From contig NW_026250684.1 of assembly GCF_024244095.1 (NCBI RefSeq), positions 62,001-126,000 on the forward strand: a DNA stretch of 64,000 nt. Direction: 5' to 3'. Origin of the DNA: Nematocida homosporus. Its lineage: Eukaryota > Microsporidia. Positions 45,801 to 53,150 of the stretch are shown here, piece by piece. A program made the translations under genes and the position numbers. The notes beneath the pieces are model-generated. The model was not told the DNA's origin. It did not search any database and worked only from the letters and a program-made list of their open reading frames with translations. Each line of letters opens with the position of its first letter. Within the stretch, counting starts at the first letter, position 1.

Positions 45801-46383
45801 TCTGATAAGACACCCACAGAGTAGCTAGCCGGCCCAGAATCTCCACTCGCAGCAGCCTCCTCCGCACCGGCACCAGCCCATTCACAAAGTCTTTTTCCAG
45901 CACCAAGTCCGCCAGTCCAATAGAAGGATGGTGCACCGTATTAATACGCTGTCTTGAAAACCGCATCAACACCATAGCCATGTCCTTCCCTCCTTCCTCC
46001 CCCTTCCAGAGCACCGGCAACAGATTCGTCCCCACTCTATCCTCAGCGATATCCTTTACACTCACTTCATTCTCAGCCATCCCCGTCCTTTCTCGATCCA
46101 GGCAATCTTTAGCCATACACTCTCGCGCCAACTCCTGCACTAAATCTTCTTCCTGCTTAACACTACCACCACTACTAAAACCGTCCAAAACTTCTAAACT
46201 CTCCAAACCAACACTAATTTCACCATCTATACTATCTAAATTATCACCCAAACCACTTATACCATCTAAATCATCACCAAAATCATCTAAACCATCTCCG
46301 GCAGCAAATGACACGGCAACTCGAGGCACACGTGCTACCCCATCATCTATTACGTCAGCGGCCCCAGATAAGACTACCCGCAT
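42808..46383 (-). CDS. CYR1-like adenylate cyclase (RA-like, LRR, PP2C-like and class III cyclase domains)
   Basis: The 1191-aa protein follows the fungal adenylate cyclase layout. An acidic N-terminus and a segment near residues 190-215 (VSYQTTVEDILDAVV) resemble the Ras-association region. Residues about 360-690 are leucine-rich repeats (LNISNNRIEVLP type). Residues about 770-960 are a degenerate PP2C-like domain with the metal-binding acids missing. Residues about 980-1165 are a class III cyclase domain: VFTDIANSTKLW holds metal Asp 1, KTEGDAFMMIF holds metal Asp 2 with the adenine-selective Lys, and DFYGKSVIEAAR follows. A hydrophobic stretch (VLWSLGQDLALIGLGIYWVLKWLGL) near residues 315-340 could be a membrane anchor, which yeast CYR1 lacks. 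The transition-state Asn (VNxAAR in CYR1) is Ile here. Product cAMP is inferred. Confidence 0.9.
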   Translation of the reverse strand: MRVVLSGAADVIDDGVARVPRVAVSFAAGDGLDDFGDDLDGISGLGDNLDSIDGEISVGLESLEVLDGFSSGGSVKQEEDLVQELARECMAKDCLDRERTGMAENEVSVKDIAEDRVGTNLLPVLWKGEEGGKDMAMVLMRFSRQRINTVHHPSIGLADLVLEKDFVNGLVPVRRRLLRVEILGRLATLWVSYQTTVEDILDAVVSDVVGVKKENLSLLLDTINGSRLLPLDARPMLEVIQWKLNQSLLNIIEGRIVPQQKLLRNSGFELRVVKRVVRGLPDHIDSDGVLSYFPPDDVTERRTVAAGLIWNVLWSLGQDLALIGLGIYWVLKWLGLVRKRILAPAGSRRGKGGEMEELMNPRWVSLNMSGMGLTAIPAVVFKSANIKHLNISNNRIEVLPAMLNQLNLSSLDASNNCISVIEEPLLIPVLNLRNNHLLEFNSKYAYQEINLLGNPLKYFRAHTETLYLREIVATKRIHGSLAGLKRLSIADVELKRFVGKFMCLEHLQLINNSLVEVSIFAPNLKTVLCSHNSLTDFPFVEQKRYPADFYGLTSISLPYNCLNLIPSRVWELPLTYLNLSYNQIVRVDPAVRQPTLRHLNVSGNQIKEVLNLNRLSELVCFIAGFNMLESLVGLESLSGLRYLSLSYNLFRFIPDMYPLNGPSVSASGEIRPGSEVKHRTLDITGNKYLSISSKEKERMLKEGTKIIKRDEKSSFMHLRGMVGEKSICRYCRVKIPKEKHRDKKEKAEIRSSERARCIQKEFQAVLYPNYPGTPINAKLCIYFSSKSPIIKSTVQSAILKIERLLCSETEETIHTRWKHYKQKMIQFFRDIRHEVFPDKVELLAAVVMTDTLISIMGIESLEIILVQNERGVYLKSGKHFEMAWGTKKRTDQCIVLMHRSILQAISINDFIAAYRRNSSLTEAKSFLLTHELKNSTCVLIPITHKSESLMFKKDAESSAPKILESLTMYNLSSQLMKVPVVVFTDIANSTKLWSMDPIRMREVSKAHNITIRELMHKYDGYEVKTEGDAFMMIFYDEQCAMEFGSEIHLALLTKNWLEIAIENNPLIYAKRKPIYRGLQIRVGMSKGACIIENDPVTKRLDFYGKSVIEAARLCSIASAGETFISQSMYNRVKELQNCSYMIMARGVAVLAGLTKEPHHVYEVLHKKLRRRLLLRSALGVKKCPWLISTTP

Positions 46384-46413
46384 AGTAAAAAAAGTCTTCC
46401 CCTATTTATTCTC

Positions 46414-46827
46414 CTACTCTATTCCCTTCTTCTGCTTATAATCCATAATAGCAGCCTTAATCGCATCTTCAGCCAGCAAAGAACAGTGCAGTTTAACGGG
46501 CGGCAAAGACAGCTCTCGAGCAATTTGCACGTTCTTAATACGCAAAGCTTCATCTAATGTCTTCCCTTTAATCATCTCACTAGCTAAACTACTAGAGGCA
46601 ATTGCCGACCCACATCCAAATGTCTTGATTTTAACGTCCTCAATTCGATCCCCGTCCACTTTGATCTGCAACCGCATAACATCCCCACAAGCCGGTGCTC
46701 CCACCAGACCCGTACCTACATTAGACACTGTTTTGGCAAAAGTACCCACATTCCTAGGGTTTGCATAATGTTCCAATACTTTGGCATGATAAGCCCTAGC
46801 TATCTCTAACAGTCCCCCACTAAACAT
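46414..46827 (-). CDS. ISU1: Iron-sulfur cluster scaffold ISU1/IscU
   Basis: IscU receives sulfur and iron and assembles 2Fe-2S clusters, here most likely in the mitosome. The three cluster Cys are visible: Cys47 in PACGD, Cys72 in FGCGSA and Cys115 in KLHCS. LPPVK (108-112) is the site bound by the HSP70 chaperone. At 137 aa there is almost no N-terminal presequence (MFSGGLLEIARAYH), which is common in microsporidian mitosomal proteins. A GGGG element precedes the ATG by 6 bases. It shares a 39-bp divergent spacer with PP1. Confidence 0.97.
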   Translation of the reverse strand: MFSGGLLEIARAYHAKVLEHYANPRNVGTFAKTVSNVGTGLVGAPACGDVMRLQIKVDGDRIEDVKIKTFGCGSAIASSSLASEMIKGKTLDEALRIKNVQIARELSLPPVKLHCSLLAEDAIKAAIMDYKQKKGIE

Positions 46828-46866
46828 GCTCTTCCCCTTTTTATTTATTTTAAGTTTGACCCGTTG
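46828..46866. promoter_or_regulatory. 39-bp divergent promoter between ISU1 and PP1
   Basis: On the ISU1 side GGGG (46834-46837, plus-strand CCCC) lies 6 bases before the ATG. On the PP1 side CCC (46860-46862) lies 4 bases before the ATG. Between them is an A/T core (TTTTTATTTATTTTAAG). This matches the CCC/GGG start signals of microsporidia. Confidence 0.55.
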
Positions 46867-47778
46867 ATGCCGAATTGTGCCCCAAACGTAGACCGTATTA
46901 TTGAACAGTTGCTGAAAGTTCGAAATGCCAAATCCACAACTCCTCGGGTTAATTTAACAGAGGCTGAAATTAAGTACCTATGCAACCGAGGACGAGAGGT
47001 ATTTATGTCGCAGCCAATGCTTTTGGAGATGGAAGCACCAATCAAGATTTGTGGGGATATTCATGGCCAGTATCGCGATCTATTGCGTATCTTTGAATGT
47101 GGAGGTTTACCTCCCCAAAGTAATTACTTATTCTTAGGAGACTATGTAGATAGGGGCAAGCAGAGCTTAGAAACGATCTGTTTACTGCTGGCTTATAAGA
47201 TTAAGTATCCTGACAACTTCTTTATTCTGCGGGGTAACCATGAGTGTGCTAGTATTAATCGGATCTATGGGTTTTATGAGGAGTGCAAGGATAGGTATAC
47301 TTACAAGATTTGGAAGCGATTTACAGAGACGTTTAATTGTATGCCGGTGGCTGCTTTAGTGGACGGGAAGATCTTCTGTATGCACGGAGGTTTATCTCCG
47401 GACTTGCAGTCTTTTAATCAGATTAGAGCGATTCATCGACCGACTGATGTGCCGGATAGTGGTTTACTATGTGATTTATTATGGAGTGATCCGGATGGCG
47501 GGGTGGCTAAATGGGGAGAGAATGATCGCGGGATTAGTTTTACGTTTGGGGCGCGGGTAGTGGAGGAGTTCTTGCGGAAGCACGATTTAGACTTAATCTG
47601 TCGGGCGCATCAGGTGGTTGAGGATGGGTACGAGTTCTTTGCTGGGAAGCGACTAGTAACGATCTTTTCAGCTCCTAACTACTGTGGCGAGTTTGCTAAT
47701 TCCGGGGCGATTATGGAGGTGGACAAAGACCTAGTGTGCAGTTTTAGAGTGCTTAAACCCCTGGACGGGTCTGTTTAA
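46867..47778 (+). CDS. GLC7: Protein phosphatase PP1 catalytic subunit
   Basis: PP1 acts in glycogen, cell-cycle and septum control with many targeting subunits. All PPP motifs are present (GDIHGQ, GDYVDRG, RGNHE, HGGLSP, SAPNYC). The PP1 marks CASINRIYGFYEE, KIWKRFTETFNCMP, RAIHRPTDVPDSGLLCDLL and FGARVVEEFL are clear, close to yeast Glc7. The protein has 303 aa, and the ATG at 46867 gives MPNCAP. A TTG directly upstream is not the start. The C-terminus is short, lacking the long tail of animal PP1. Confidence 0.97.
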   Translation: MPNCAPNVDRIIEQLLKVRNAKSTTPRVNLTEAEIKYLCNRGREVFMSQPMLLEMEAPIKICGDIHGQYRDLLRIFECGGLPPQSNYLFLGDYVDRGKQSLETICLLLAYKIKYPDNFFILRGNHECASINRIYGFYEECKDRYTYKIWKRFTETFNCMPVAALVDGKIFCMHGGLSPDLQSFNQIRAIHRPTDVPDSGLLCDLLWSDPDGGVAKWGENDRGISFTFGARVVEEFLRKHDLDLICRAHQVVEDGYEFFAGKRLVTIFSAPNYCGEFANSGAIMEVDKDLVCSFRVLKPLDGSV

Positions 47779-48252
47779 TAGACATAAGTAAATGCTAGGT
47801 TAGTGTTAAGTTTAGTTTAAGTTAAGTTTGAATTGAGTTAGTATTGGGTTGGGTTAAGTTAAGTTGTGTTGAGTTAAGTTAAGTTAAGTTACGGTAAGTT
47901 AAGTTAGTTGGTTATTCTGTTAATTAAGTATTGTGAGAATGCCATGTGGTGTGCTGATCTTAGTATTTAATGAATGTTGACATAAACTATCTTAAACTAC
48001 CCTAAACTACCTTAAACTATCTCAGGTTAAGCGAATAATAGATTAGCATTCGGCTTAAGAGTGATTGGCGGAGGTTTAGGGTCTGGGTGCTTGGGTGCTC
48101 AAAGGCTGCATTGGGCTTGGGGCCGTGAATTAAGAACAATAAAGCAAATGCCTTGCGGTGGATAAGTTCTTCTATAAGTAGTGTTAAGTTGGTATTGAGT
48201 TGGTTTGGCGGTTAAGATCAAAGAAGAGATGTAAACTAAGTAGTGTTGTTTA
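47779..48252. other. Convergent intergenic spacer
   Basis: The 474-bp spacer between PP1 and the eIF2A stop is mostly GT-rich with GTTAAGTTAAGTT-type runs (about 47820-47920). It has a CTTAAACTACCCTAAACTAC-like block (about 47990-48020). I see no gene. Confidence 0.65.
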
Positions 48253-49890
48253 TTAAGACTTTTTGAAGGGCGCGAGTTGTTTGAGGAGGGACTCTTTCCT
48301 TTGGATTTTAGAGATTCCGCCTGGGACTACTTGGCCTTTGGCCATGCGAGCTTCTATGTCTTTGATTTCGTCCAGTTCTTGTGTAAGTTGGGCTATCTTT
48401 GCTTCCCGGAGCTTCTCTTTGTTCTTAATGATGTACGCCGGCACCCACTCGCAAGTTGGCTCTTGGTCGGCAGTGCGTAGGGAAGGTGGAACATAGGCAA
48501 CCTTCTTTTCAATCTTGATCTTCTCTGGAGGAGATTGAATCGTTTGGAACGGCTTGTCTCGGCCTAAAATACGGCAGTCCTTGAGCTCTTGGAAGTCTCT
48601 TTCGGCTATTTGGCGAGAGTAGTAGTCAAAGAGGATAGCTTTGTTATCAACTGCCATTCGATTGGTGACCGCTACTAGATAGAAGCGGCCAGAAGGAGAC
48701 CATTCAATGATTGAGCACCCAACGACTTCATTAGCTGAAATAAAGGCACCAGTGGCAGTTTCAATGATTTCTATGTTTCCGGGAAGGTTGTTCATTCCGG
48801 CTAAACACACGATGTTCTCTTGTCGATTAAAGAACAACTTGTTTCTGATCCCTTTTTTGAACTCTTTGATCTTATCAGCCTGGCTGTTAAAAACAGTTAG
48901 GTGGCTTGGACTGTTCTTGTAGCAGACGGCAAAGGTTCCTTTCTTTAAAAAGGCTGTATCCATAATAGGTCCTTCAATTGGCACTACCTTATAAACCTCT
49001 TTAGCCGGATAAATGTAGTAAAGAACCTTAGTGTCGTAGTAGGTAGTGGATTTGCCCTGCAGCGTACAAGTACAAAGAGCCCGGCCGTTGGGGTACTTGG
49101 TATCAACGGCGAAATTGGCCGTTAGGAAGTTACGCACAGTTATTTTCTTGATACTCTGGGAGGTAACCAGGGAAATCACTTCTATTTCACCAGAGTCGGC
49201 TCCTACAGCCCAAGCAGCCAGCAAGTAGTCCTTGGCCACGGCAAAAGATAATGGCGCCATGATACCAGTGCTTACTTTGCTTAAATCTGATAGCTTAAGG
49301 GCCTTTAAAGCCTTTGGCACTGACTTCTTAATCGGCACCGAAATACCTTCCTTCTTCTGAATTCTAACCCGCTGTGGTGCGTTGGTCGGGTTCTGTGCTT
49401 GGTTAGCCGGCGCACTGGTGGAATTTGTGGCAGCTTTGGCTTCTGAAGGAGGAGAATTACTGGTAGCTTTGGTGGTACTCGTAGTGGCAGTGTTGGTAGT
49501 AGGCGTACTAGCCTTGGGTAAGGCTGTGTCACTGGGGCACTCTTGCGTATAGACCAGATAGTGGCAGGACAAGTCGCAGTCCCAGACTTTGCTTTCCTGA
49601 AAAAGGACCTTCTGCTGGTTAGTTAAGTAGATCTGCTGGTTCTTAGTTAGCACGGCTATGTGGAGAGTGTTTGGCGAGATCAAAATCTTCTTGGCGTTGG
49701 CTATAGGTAGAGTGGTGCTCTGGGTAGTCTCAGAGTTATAGACTGTTACACTTGCTTCTGTGCTATACACCACAATCTCCTTATGCGAAACACAAAGCTG
49801 GCACGGGACTGGCTGGCACTCGTCATTGAAGGTGTCTAAGAGAAGGCCTTTGTCAGTTAGAGAGAGAACTTTGCATGTTGGGCGGTCCAT
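48253..49890 (-). CDS. Translation initiation factor eIF2A
   Basis: eIF2A is a WD-repeat factor that can deliver Met-tRNA to some mRNAs. The 545-aa protein has an N-terminal beta-propeller region (SLTDKGLLLDTFN, then SPNTLHIAVLT and SPSGRFYLVAV), a Ser/Thr/Asn/Ala-rich linker (about 125-170), and the family's C-terminal tail with KVAYVPPSLR and a charged helix. The closest yeast protein is YGR054W. The ATG at 49890 is directly preceded by CCC, and a TTG upstream is not used. The linker is unusual in being a low-complexity insert. Confidence 0.88.
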   Translation of the reverse strand: MDRPTCKVLSLTDKGLLLDTFNDECQPVPCQLCVSHKEIVVYSTEASVTVYNSETTQSTTLPIANAKKILISPNTLHIAVLTKNQQIYLTNQQKVLFQESKVWDCDLSCHYLVYTQECPSDTALPKASTPTTNTATTSTTKATSNSPPSEAKAATNSTSAPANQAQNPTNAPQRVRIQKKEGISVPIKKSVPKALKALKLSDLSKVSTGIMAPLSFAVAKDYLLAAWAVGADSGEIEVISLVTSQSIKKITVRNFLTANFAVDTKYPNGRALCTCTLQGKSTTYYDTKVLYYIYPAKEVYKVVPIEGPIMDTAFLKKGTFAVCYKNSPSHLTVFNSQADKIKEFKKGIRNKLFFNRQENIVCLAGMNNLPGNIEIIETATGAFISANEVVGCSIIEWSPSGRFYLVAVTNRMAVDNKAILFDYYSRQIAERDFQELKDCRILGRDKPFQTIQSPPEKIKIEKKVAYVPPSLRTADQEPTCEWVPAYIIKNKEKLREAKIAQLTQELDEIKDIEARMAKGQVVPGGISKIQRKESLLKQLAPFKKS

Positions 49891-50083
49891 GGGCAAAAAT
49901 AATAAAGGGTATTAGTATGCGTTGAGTTAAGTTGGGGTGGGGTGGGGTGTGATTGGGTTGAGTTAAGTTGGGGTGTGATTGGGTTAAGTTGAGGGCTGTT
50001 TATGGTATAATAGGTTTGTTGCACCATCCGTCCTAACCTAATACTAGCTTAATATGGAAGTAAATTGCTAAGCGACTGATTTA

Positions 50084-51586
50084 TTAGTAGCTGCGGCCGA
50101 AGAGACCAATGCAGGTGCTAGGCTCTTGACATACCGCACAGGGCTCGGTAGGCACGGTCGTGGTAAAGGGAATGCATAGAGATTTGGCTCCCATGGCTGT
50201 GACTGTTCCTTGGTCGTCAGTTTCGGTAGTCTGGAGTTTAAGAGTGGCTTCACACTCTACGGCTCCACACCAGGGCATAGTTGCCATTTGCTTCTTTTGA
50301 AGAGCAGCTCGGAGATCATCAAGGTTGTTGGCCTGGGTAGTAGCTAAGTCCTTTTTGGTCTTGGCGTTGTAGTACATCGTAGCTTGGATGGCATTGAGCT
50401 CGGTAGTAACGGCAGTAGGAAGACCTTCAAGAGGAAGAGTCTTTTTGGTCTTGTCGACTCGCCAGGCAACAACAACTTCTTGTTTCTTAAGGTCTTTTGG
50501 TCCCACCTCAATGCGCAGAGGAACTCCCCGGACTTCCCAGTGATTAAACTTATGGCCCGGACTTGTACTGGCTAGATCGACCTTAGTTCGAATACCAATA
50601 GCAATTAAGCTCTGTCGAATTGTTTCCACAGTAGTTAGAACGGCCTCTTTGTCCTCCTCAGACGTGCTCTTGGCCAGACCACAGGGAATGACCACTACTT
50701 GTATGGGAGCTACCTTAGGAGGTAGAACGACTCCACGATTATCCGAGTGCACTAAGATAGCTACACCAATACTACGCGTACTCAACCCCCATGAATTCTG
50801 AAAGACCGGCATAGATACACCGGGATTCTTCGGGTCCTCCACCATTACCCGGAACATTTCTGAGAAATTCGTGCCTAAAGAGTGCGAAGTCGCTGCCTGA
50901 ATTCCTCGGCCGGTCATTGGCACAAAAGCCTCAATTGTAGTGGTGTAATCCGCGCCGGCAAAGGTTTCCTTCTTGCTCTTTCGTCCTCTGGTTACTGGCA
51001 CTGCCAGCAGATCTTCGTAGATCCGAGCGTAGAACTCTAGAATTTGAAGGACTTCCTTGTCAGCCTCATCCCGCGTAAAGTGGGCGGTGTGCCCTTCTTG
51101 CCATAAGAACTCTCGTCCCCGTACAAACGGCATAGTCTGGGTGGTTTCCCATCGCAGGACGTTACACCACTGATTGACCTTCAATGGCAAGTCGCGGTAG
51201 CTCTGAATCCACTTGGCAAAGTATGGATACATAATCGCTTCTGAAGTTGGACGAATGGCCACCGGGTTTTCTAAGACCCGACCGCCACACTCAGTAATCC
51301 AGGCTACTTCCGGGGCAAAGTCAGCCAAGTGATCCTTTTCTCTTTCTAGAGCGCTTTTTGATACAAGCATTGGAAAGTACGCCTCTTGCACTTCTAAGCT
51401 AGTGATCATCTTGGTGAACTCTTCCTTGATCGTGTTCCAGATAAAGAAGCCATTTGGCCGTAGAACATAACATCCGTTAATGTCATGGTAATCTAAAATT
51501 TCGGCTTTCGTAATACACTCTTTGTACCATCTAGGAAAGTCTTCCTCCTGGGTAGCATCAATGGCAAACTTTTGGGTTTTCGACAT
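50084..51586 (-). CDS. Prolyl-tRNA synthetase
   Basis: This class II synthetase charges tRNA-Pro. RPTSEAIMYPYFAKWI (motif region), NQWCNVLRWE (motif 2) and GREFLWQEGHTAHF mark the eukaryote/archaeal-type enzyme. VVVIPCG begins the anticodon-binding domain. The zinc-like C-terminal domain has CGAVECEA and CAVCQ, and the protein ends in the family's GRSY. At 500 aa there is no appended N-terminal domain. The ATG at 51586 abuts a minus-strand CCC. Confidence 0.96.
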   Translation of the reverse strand: MSKTQKFAIDATQEEDFPRWYKECITKAEILDYHDINGCYVLRPNGFFIWNTIKEEFTKMITSLEVQEAYFPMLVSKSALEREKDHLADFAPEVAWITECGGRVLENPVAIRPTSEAIMYPYFAKWIQSYRDLPLKVNQWCNVLRWETTQTMPFVRGREFLWQEGHTAHFTRDEADKEVLQILEFYARIYEDLLAVPVTRGRKSKKETFAGADYTTTIEAFVPMTGRGIQAATSHSLGTNFSEMFRVMVEDPKNPGVSMPVFQNSWGLSTRSIGVAILVHSDNRGVVLPPKVAPIQVVVIPCGLAKSTSEEDKEAVLTTVETIRQSLIAIGIRTKVDLASTSPGHKFNHWEVRGVPLRIEVGPKDLKKQEVVVAWRVDKTKKTLPLEGLPTAVTTELNAIQATMYYNAKTKKDLATTQANNLDDLRAALQKKQMATMPWCGAVECEATLKLQTTETDDQGTVTAMGAKSLCIPFTTTVPTEPCAVCQEPSTCIGLFGRSY

Positions 51587-51611
51587 GGGCTAACTAGGCT
51601 TCCATTTACTT
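51587..51611. promoter_or_regulatory. 25-bp divergent promoter between ProRS and VAP
   Basis: CCC (minus strand, 51587-51589) abuts the ProRS ATG. A T-rich block (CATTTACTT) abuts the VAP ATG at 51612. Confidence 0.45.
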
Positions 51612-52106
51612 ATGTCCTTCTTTAAATTTATGCGGGAAGAGAGTCATGGCTTAATCTTTAGTGAATCTGAGGTTATTTTAGATCGCGAGAAACAAGAAGC
51701 TCGTATTATTATTACCAACACGTCTAGTGTGGATTATGGCTTTAAAATCAAAGCCACCCATCCAGAGAGTTACAGTGTGCGGCCAAGTACTGGTGTTCTA
51801 GAGAAAGGGAAAGAAGTTGAAGTGCTTATTCGGATTCTAGCCGGAGAGGAGCAGATTACTCAGCACAAGTTCTTAATGCAATTCGTAGCGGGACACCGCG
51901 GGCTGCTTGAAGAGAACTTGCCGCAACTGTTTGGTCTGCCTGGTATTGAGAAGGTTGAGCGAAGATTTGCAGTGCGCTACCACCAAGAGAGTAAGAAAGA
52001 AGAAGTGCATGTGGAAAAGGAAGAGAATATTCTTTTGGTTCTTGCCAGTGTCTTTATTATGTACTATCTTGCCATGCTTTTAAAGAAGATGATCTTTGGA
52101 GGTTAA
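51612..52106 (+). CDS. SCS2: VAP/SCS2-type ER membrane protein
   Basis: VAP proteins tether the ER to other membranes by binding FFAT-motif proteins. The MSP domain covers residues about 12-110 (VILDREKQEARIIITNTSS, DYGFKIKATHPESYSVRPS). A coiled linker and one C-terminal hydrophobic segment (LLVLASVFIMYYLAMLL) follow, giving a tail-anchored protein. At 164 aa it is shorter than yeast Scs2 (244 aa). It is head-to-head with ProRS, and the gap to the next gene is 232 bp. Confidence 0.88.
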   Translation: MSFFKFMREESHGLIFSESEVILDREKQEARIIITNTSSVDYGFKIKATHPESYSVRPSTGVLEKGKEVEVLIRILAGEEQITQHKFLMQFVAGHRGLLEENLPQLFGLPGIEKVERRFAVRYHQESKKEEVHVEKEENILLVLASVFIMYYLAMLLKKMIFGG

Positions 52107-52338
52107 AGATCGGTGCTCGACGCAATGCTTTGTGGTCAGTAGGTCAAATTAAGTAAAAGTACGTATTGGGTTAGTATTTAGTTGTGTTGTGCTGTGTTAG
52201 GATAGGATAGGATTATGCCTTATTATATTGTGATGCGTACTGATTGGACTTTGGAATATATTGGGGTTAAATTATGCCATCATAGGAACTGGCAAATCAA
52301 AGGCCGAACAAAAGTCAAATGGGATTTTAAGGGGTGAG

Positions 52339-53079
52339 ATGGAGAATCGTATGAATGAGAGCGATAATTCTGAAAAGATCTTTGGTCTGTCAATTGAGCA
52401 GTATGCGGCTGGATCTGTGGATGCTCCTGCGACCAATCTACCAAATCACAACCCTATTCCCAATCCCAACTCTGAACGACTTATTGAAGAAGTCTCGCAA
52501 TCCATTGCTAAAATAGAACAGGACCAGGTTAGTATTGCCCAATCAATTGAAAGTCTTCTGCAAGACCTAGGAGAACGTCTTGGCAAGCATGGAATCAAAC
52601 TTAACCGGTGCACCCGCCTGGATATTACGGCCCTAGACATAAAGCCAGATCTTGACCGTCTGCGCCAACTGCATGCGGCCAAAGAGAAGAATGCACGTTC
52701 TATTTTGCGGCTGCAAGCTGAAACTACCCGACAACACCTCACTGAGTTCTTGAAGCGAGCTGAACTGGCCGCGCACAAACTCCTAGCTTGGCAAGCCGCT
52801 GTGGCGACCGAAGCTACCGCCTTGGAGAAAGATCTTTTGGCCCGCAGCAGTATTTATGAAATCCGAGCAGCCGACCATCTTCTGACCAAACAGCAATCTT
52901 TCTTAGCAGCTCTGCCCCAAGTGGACAAGATCCTTTCTCTAACCGAACATCTAGTTCTTAATCAATCTCATATTTATCCTAAACAGGACCAAGAAGAACT
53001 CGCATACTCTGAAACACTTATCAGACACTCATCCGAGCTAGAAAGAACAACTGAGCATCTATTGGGTCTTTTGAAATAA
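52339..53079 (+). CDS. Coiled-coil protein, unknown
   Basis: From the ATG at 52339 the protein has 246 aa (MENRMNES). The first 50 residues are Asn/Pro-rich (NHNPIPNPN) and the rest is nearly all helix with heptad-like Leu (residues about 60-240, ILRLQAETTRQHLTEFLKRAEL). This would form a coiled coil of the size seen in nucleoporin or tethering proteins, but I recognise no family. A TTG-initiated extension is not used. It precedes the membrane protein gene by 71 bp on the same strand. Confidence 0.68.
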   Translation: MENRMNESDNSEKIFGLSIEQYAAGSVDAPATNLPNHNPIPNPNSERLIEEVSQSIAKIEQDQVSIAQSIESLLQDLGERLGKHGIKLNRCTRLDITALDIKPDLDRLRQLHAAKEKNARSILRLQAETTRQHLTEFLKRAELAAHKLLAWQAAVATEATALEKDLLARSSIYEIRAADHLLTKQQSFLAALPQVDKILSLTEHLVLNQSHIYPKQDQEELAYSETLIRHSSELERTTEHLLGLLK

Positions 53080-53150
53080 ACGATTTAATTGCCATCTTTG
53101 ATTGGACCAATTTGACTATATTCGGAAATCATCTGATCTCAATTTTTTCA

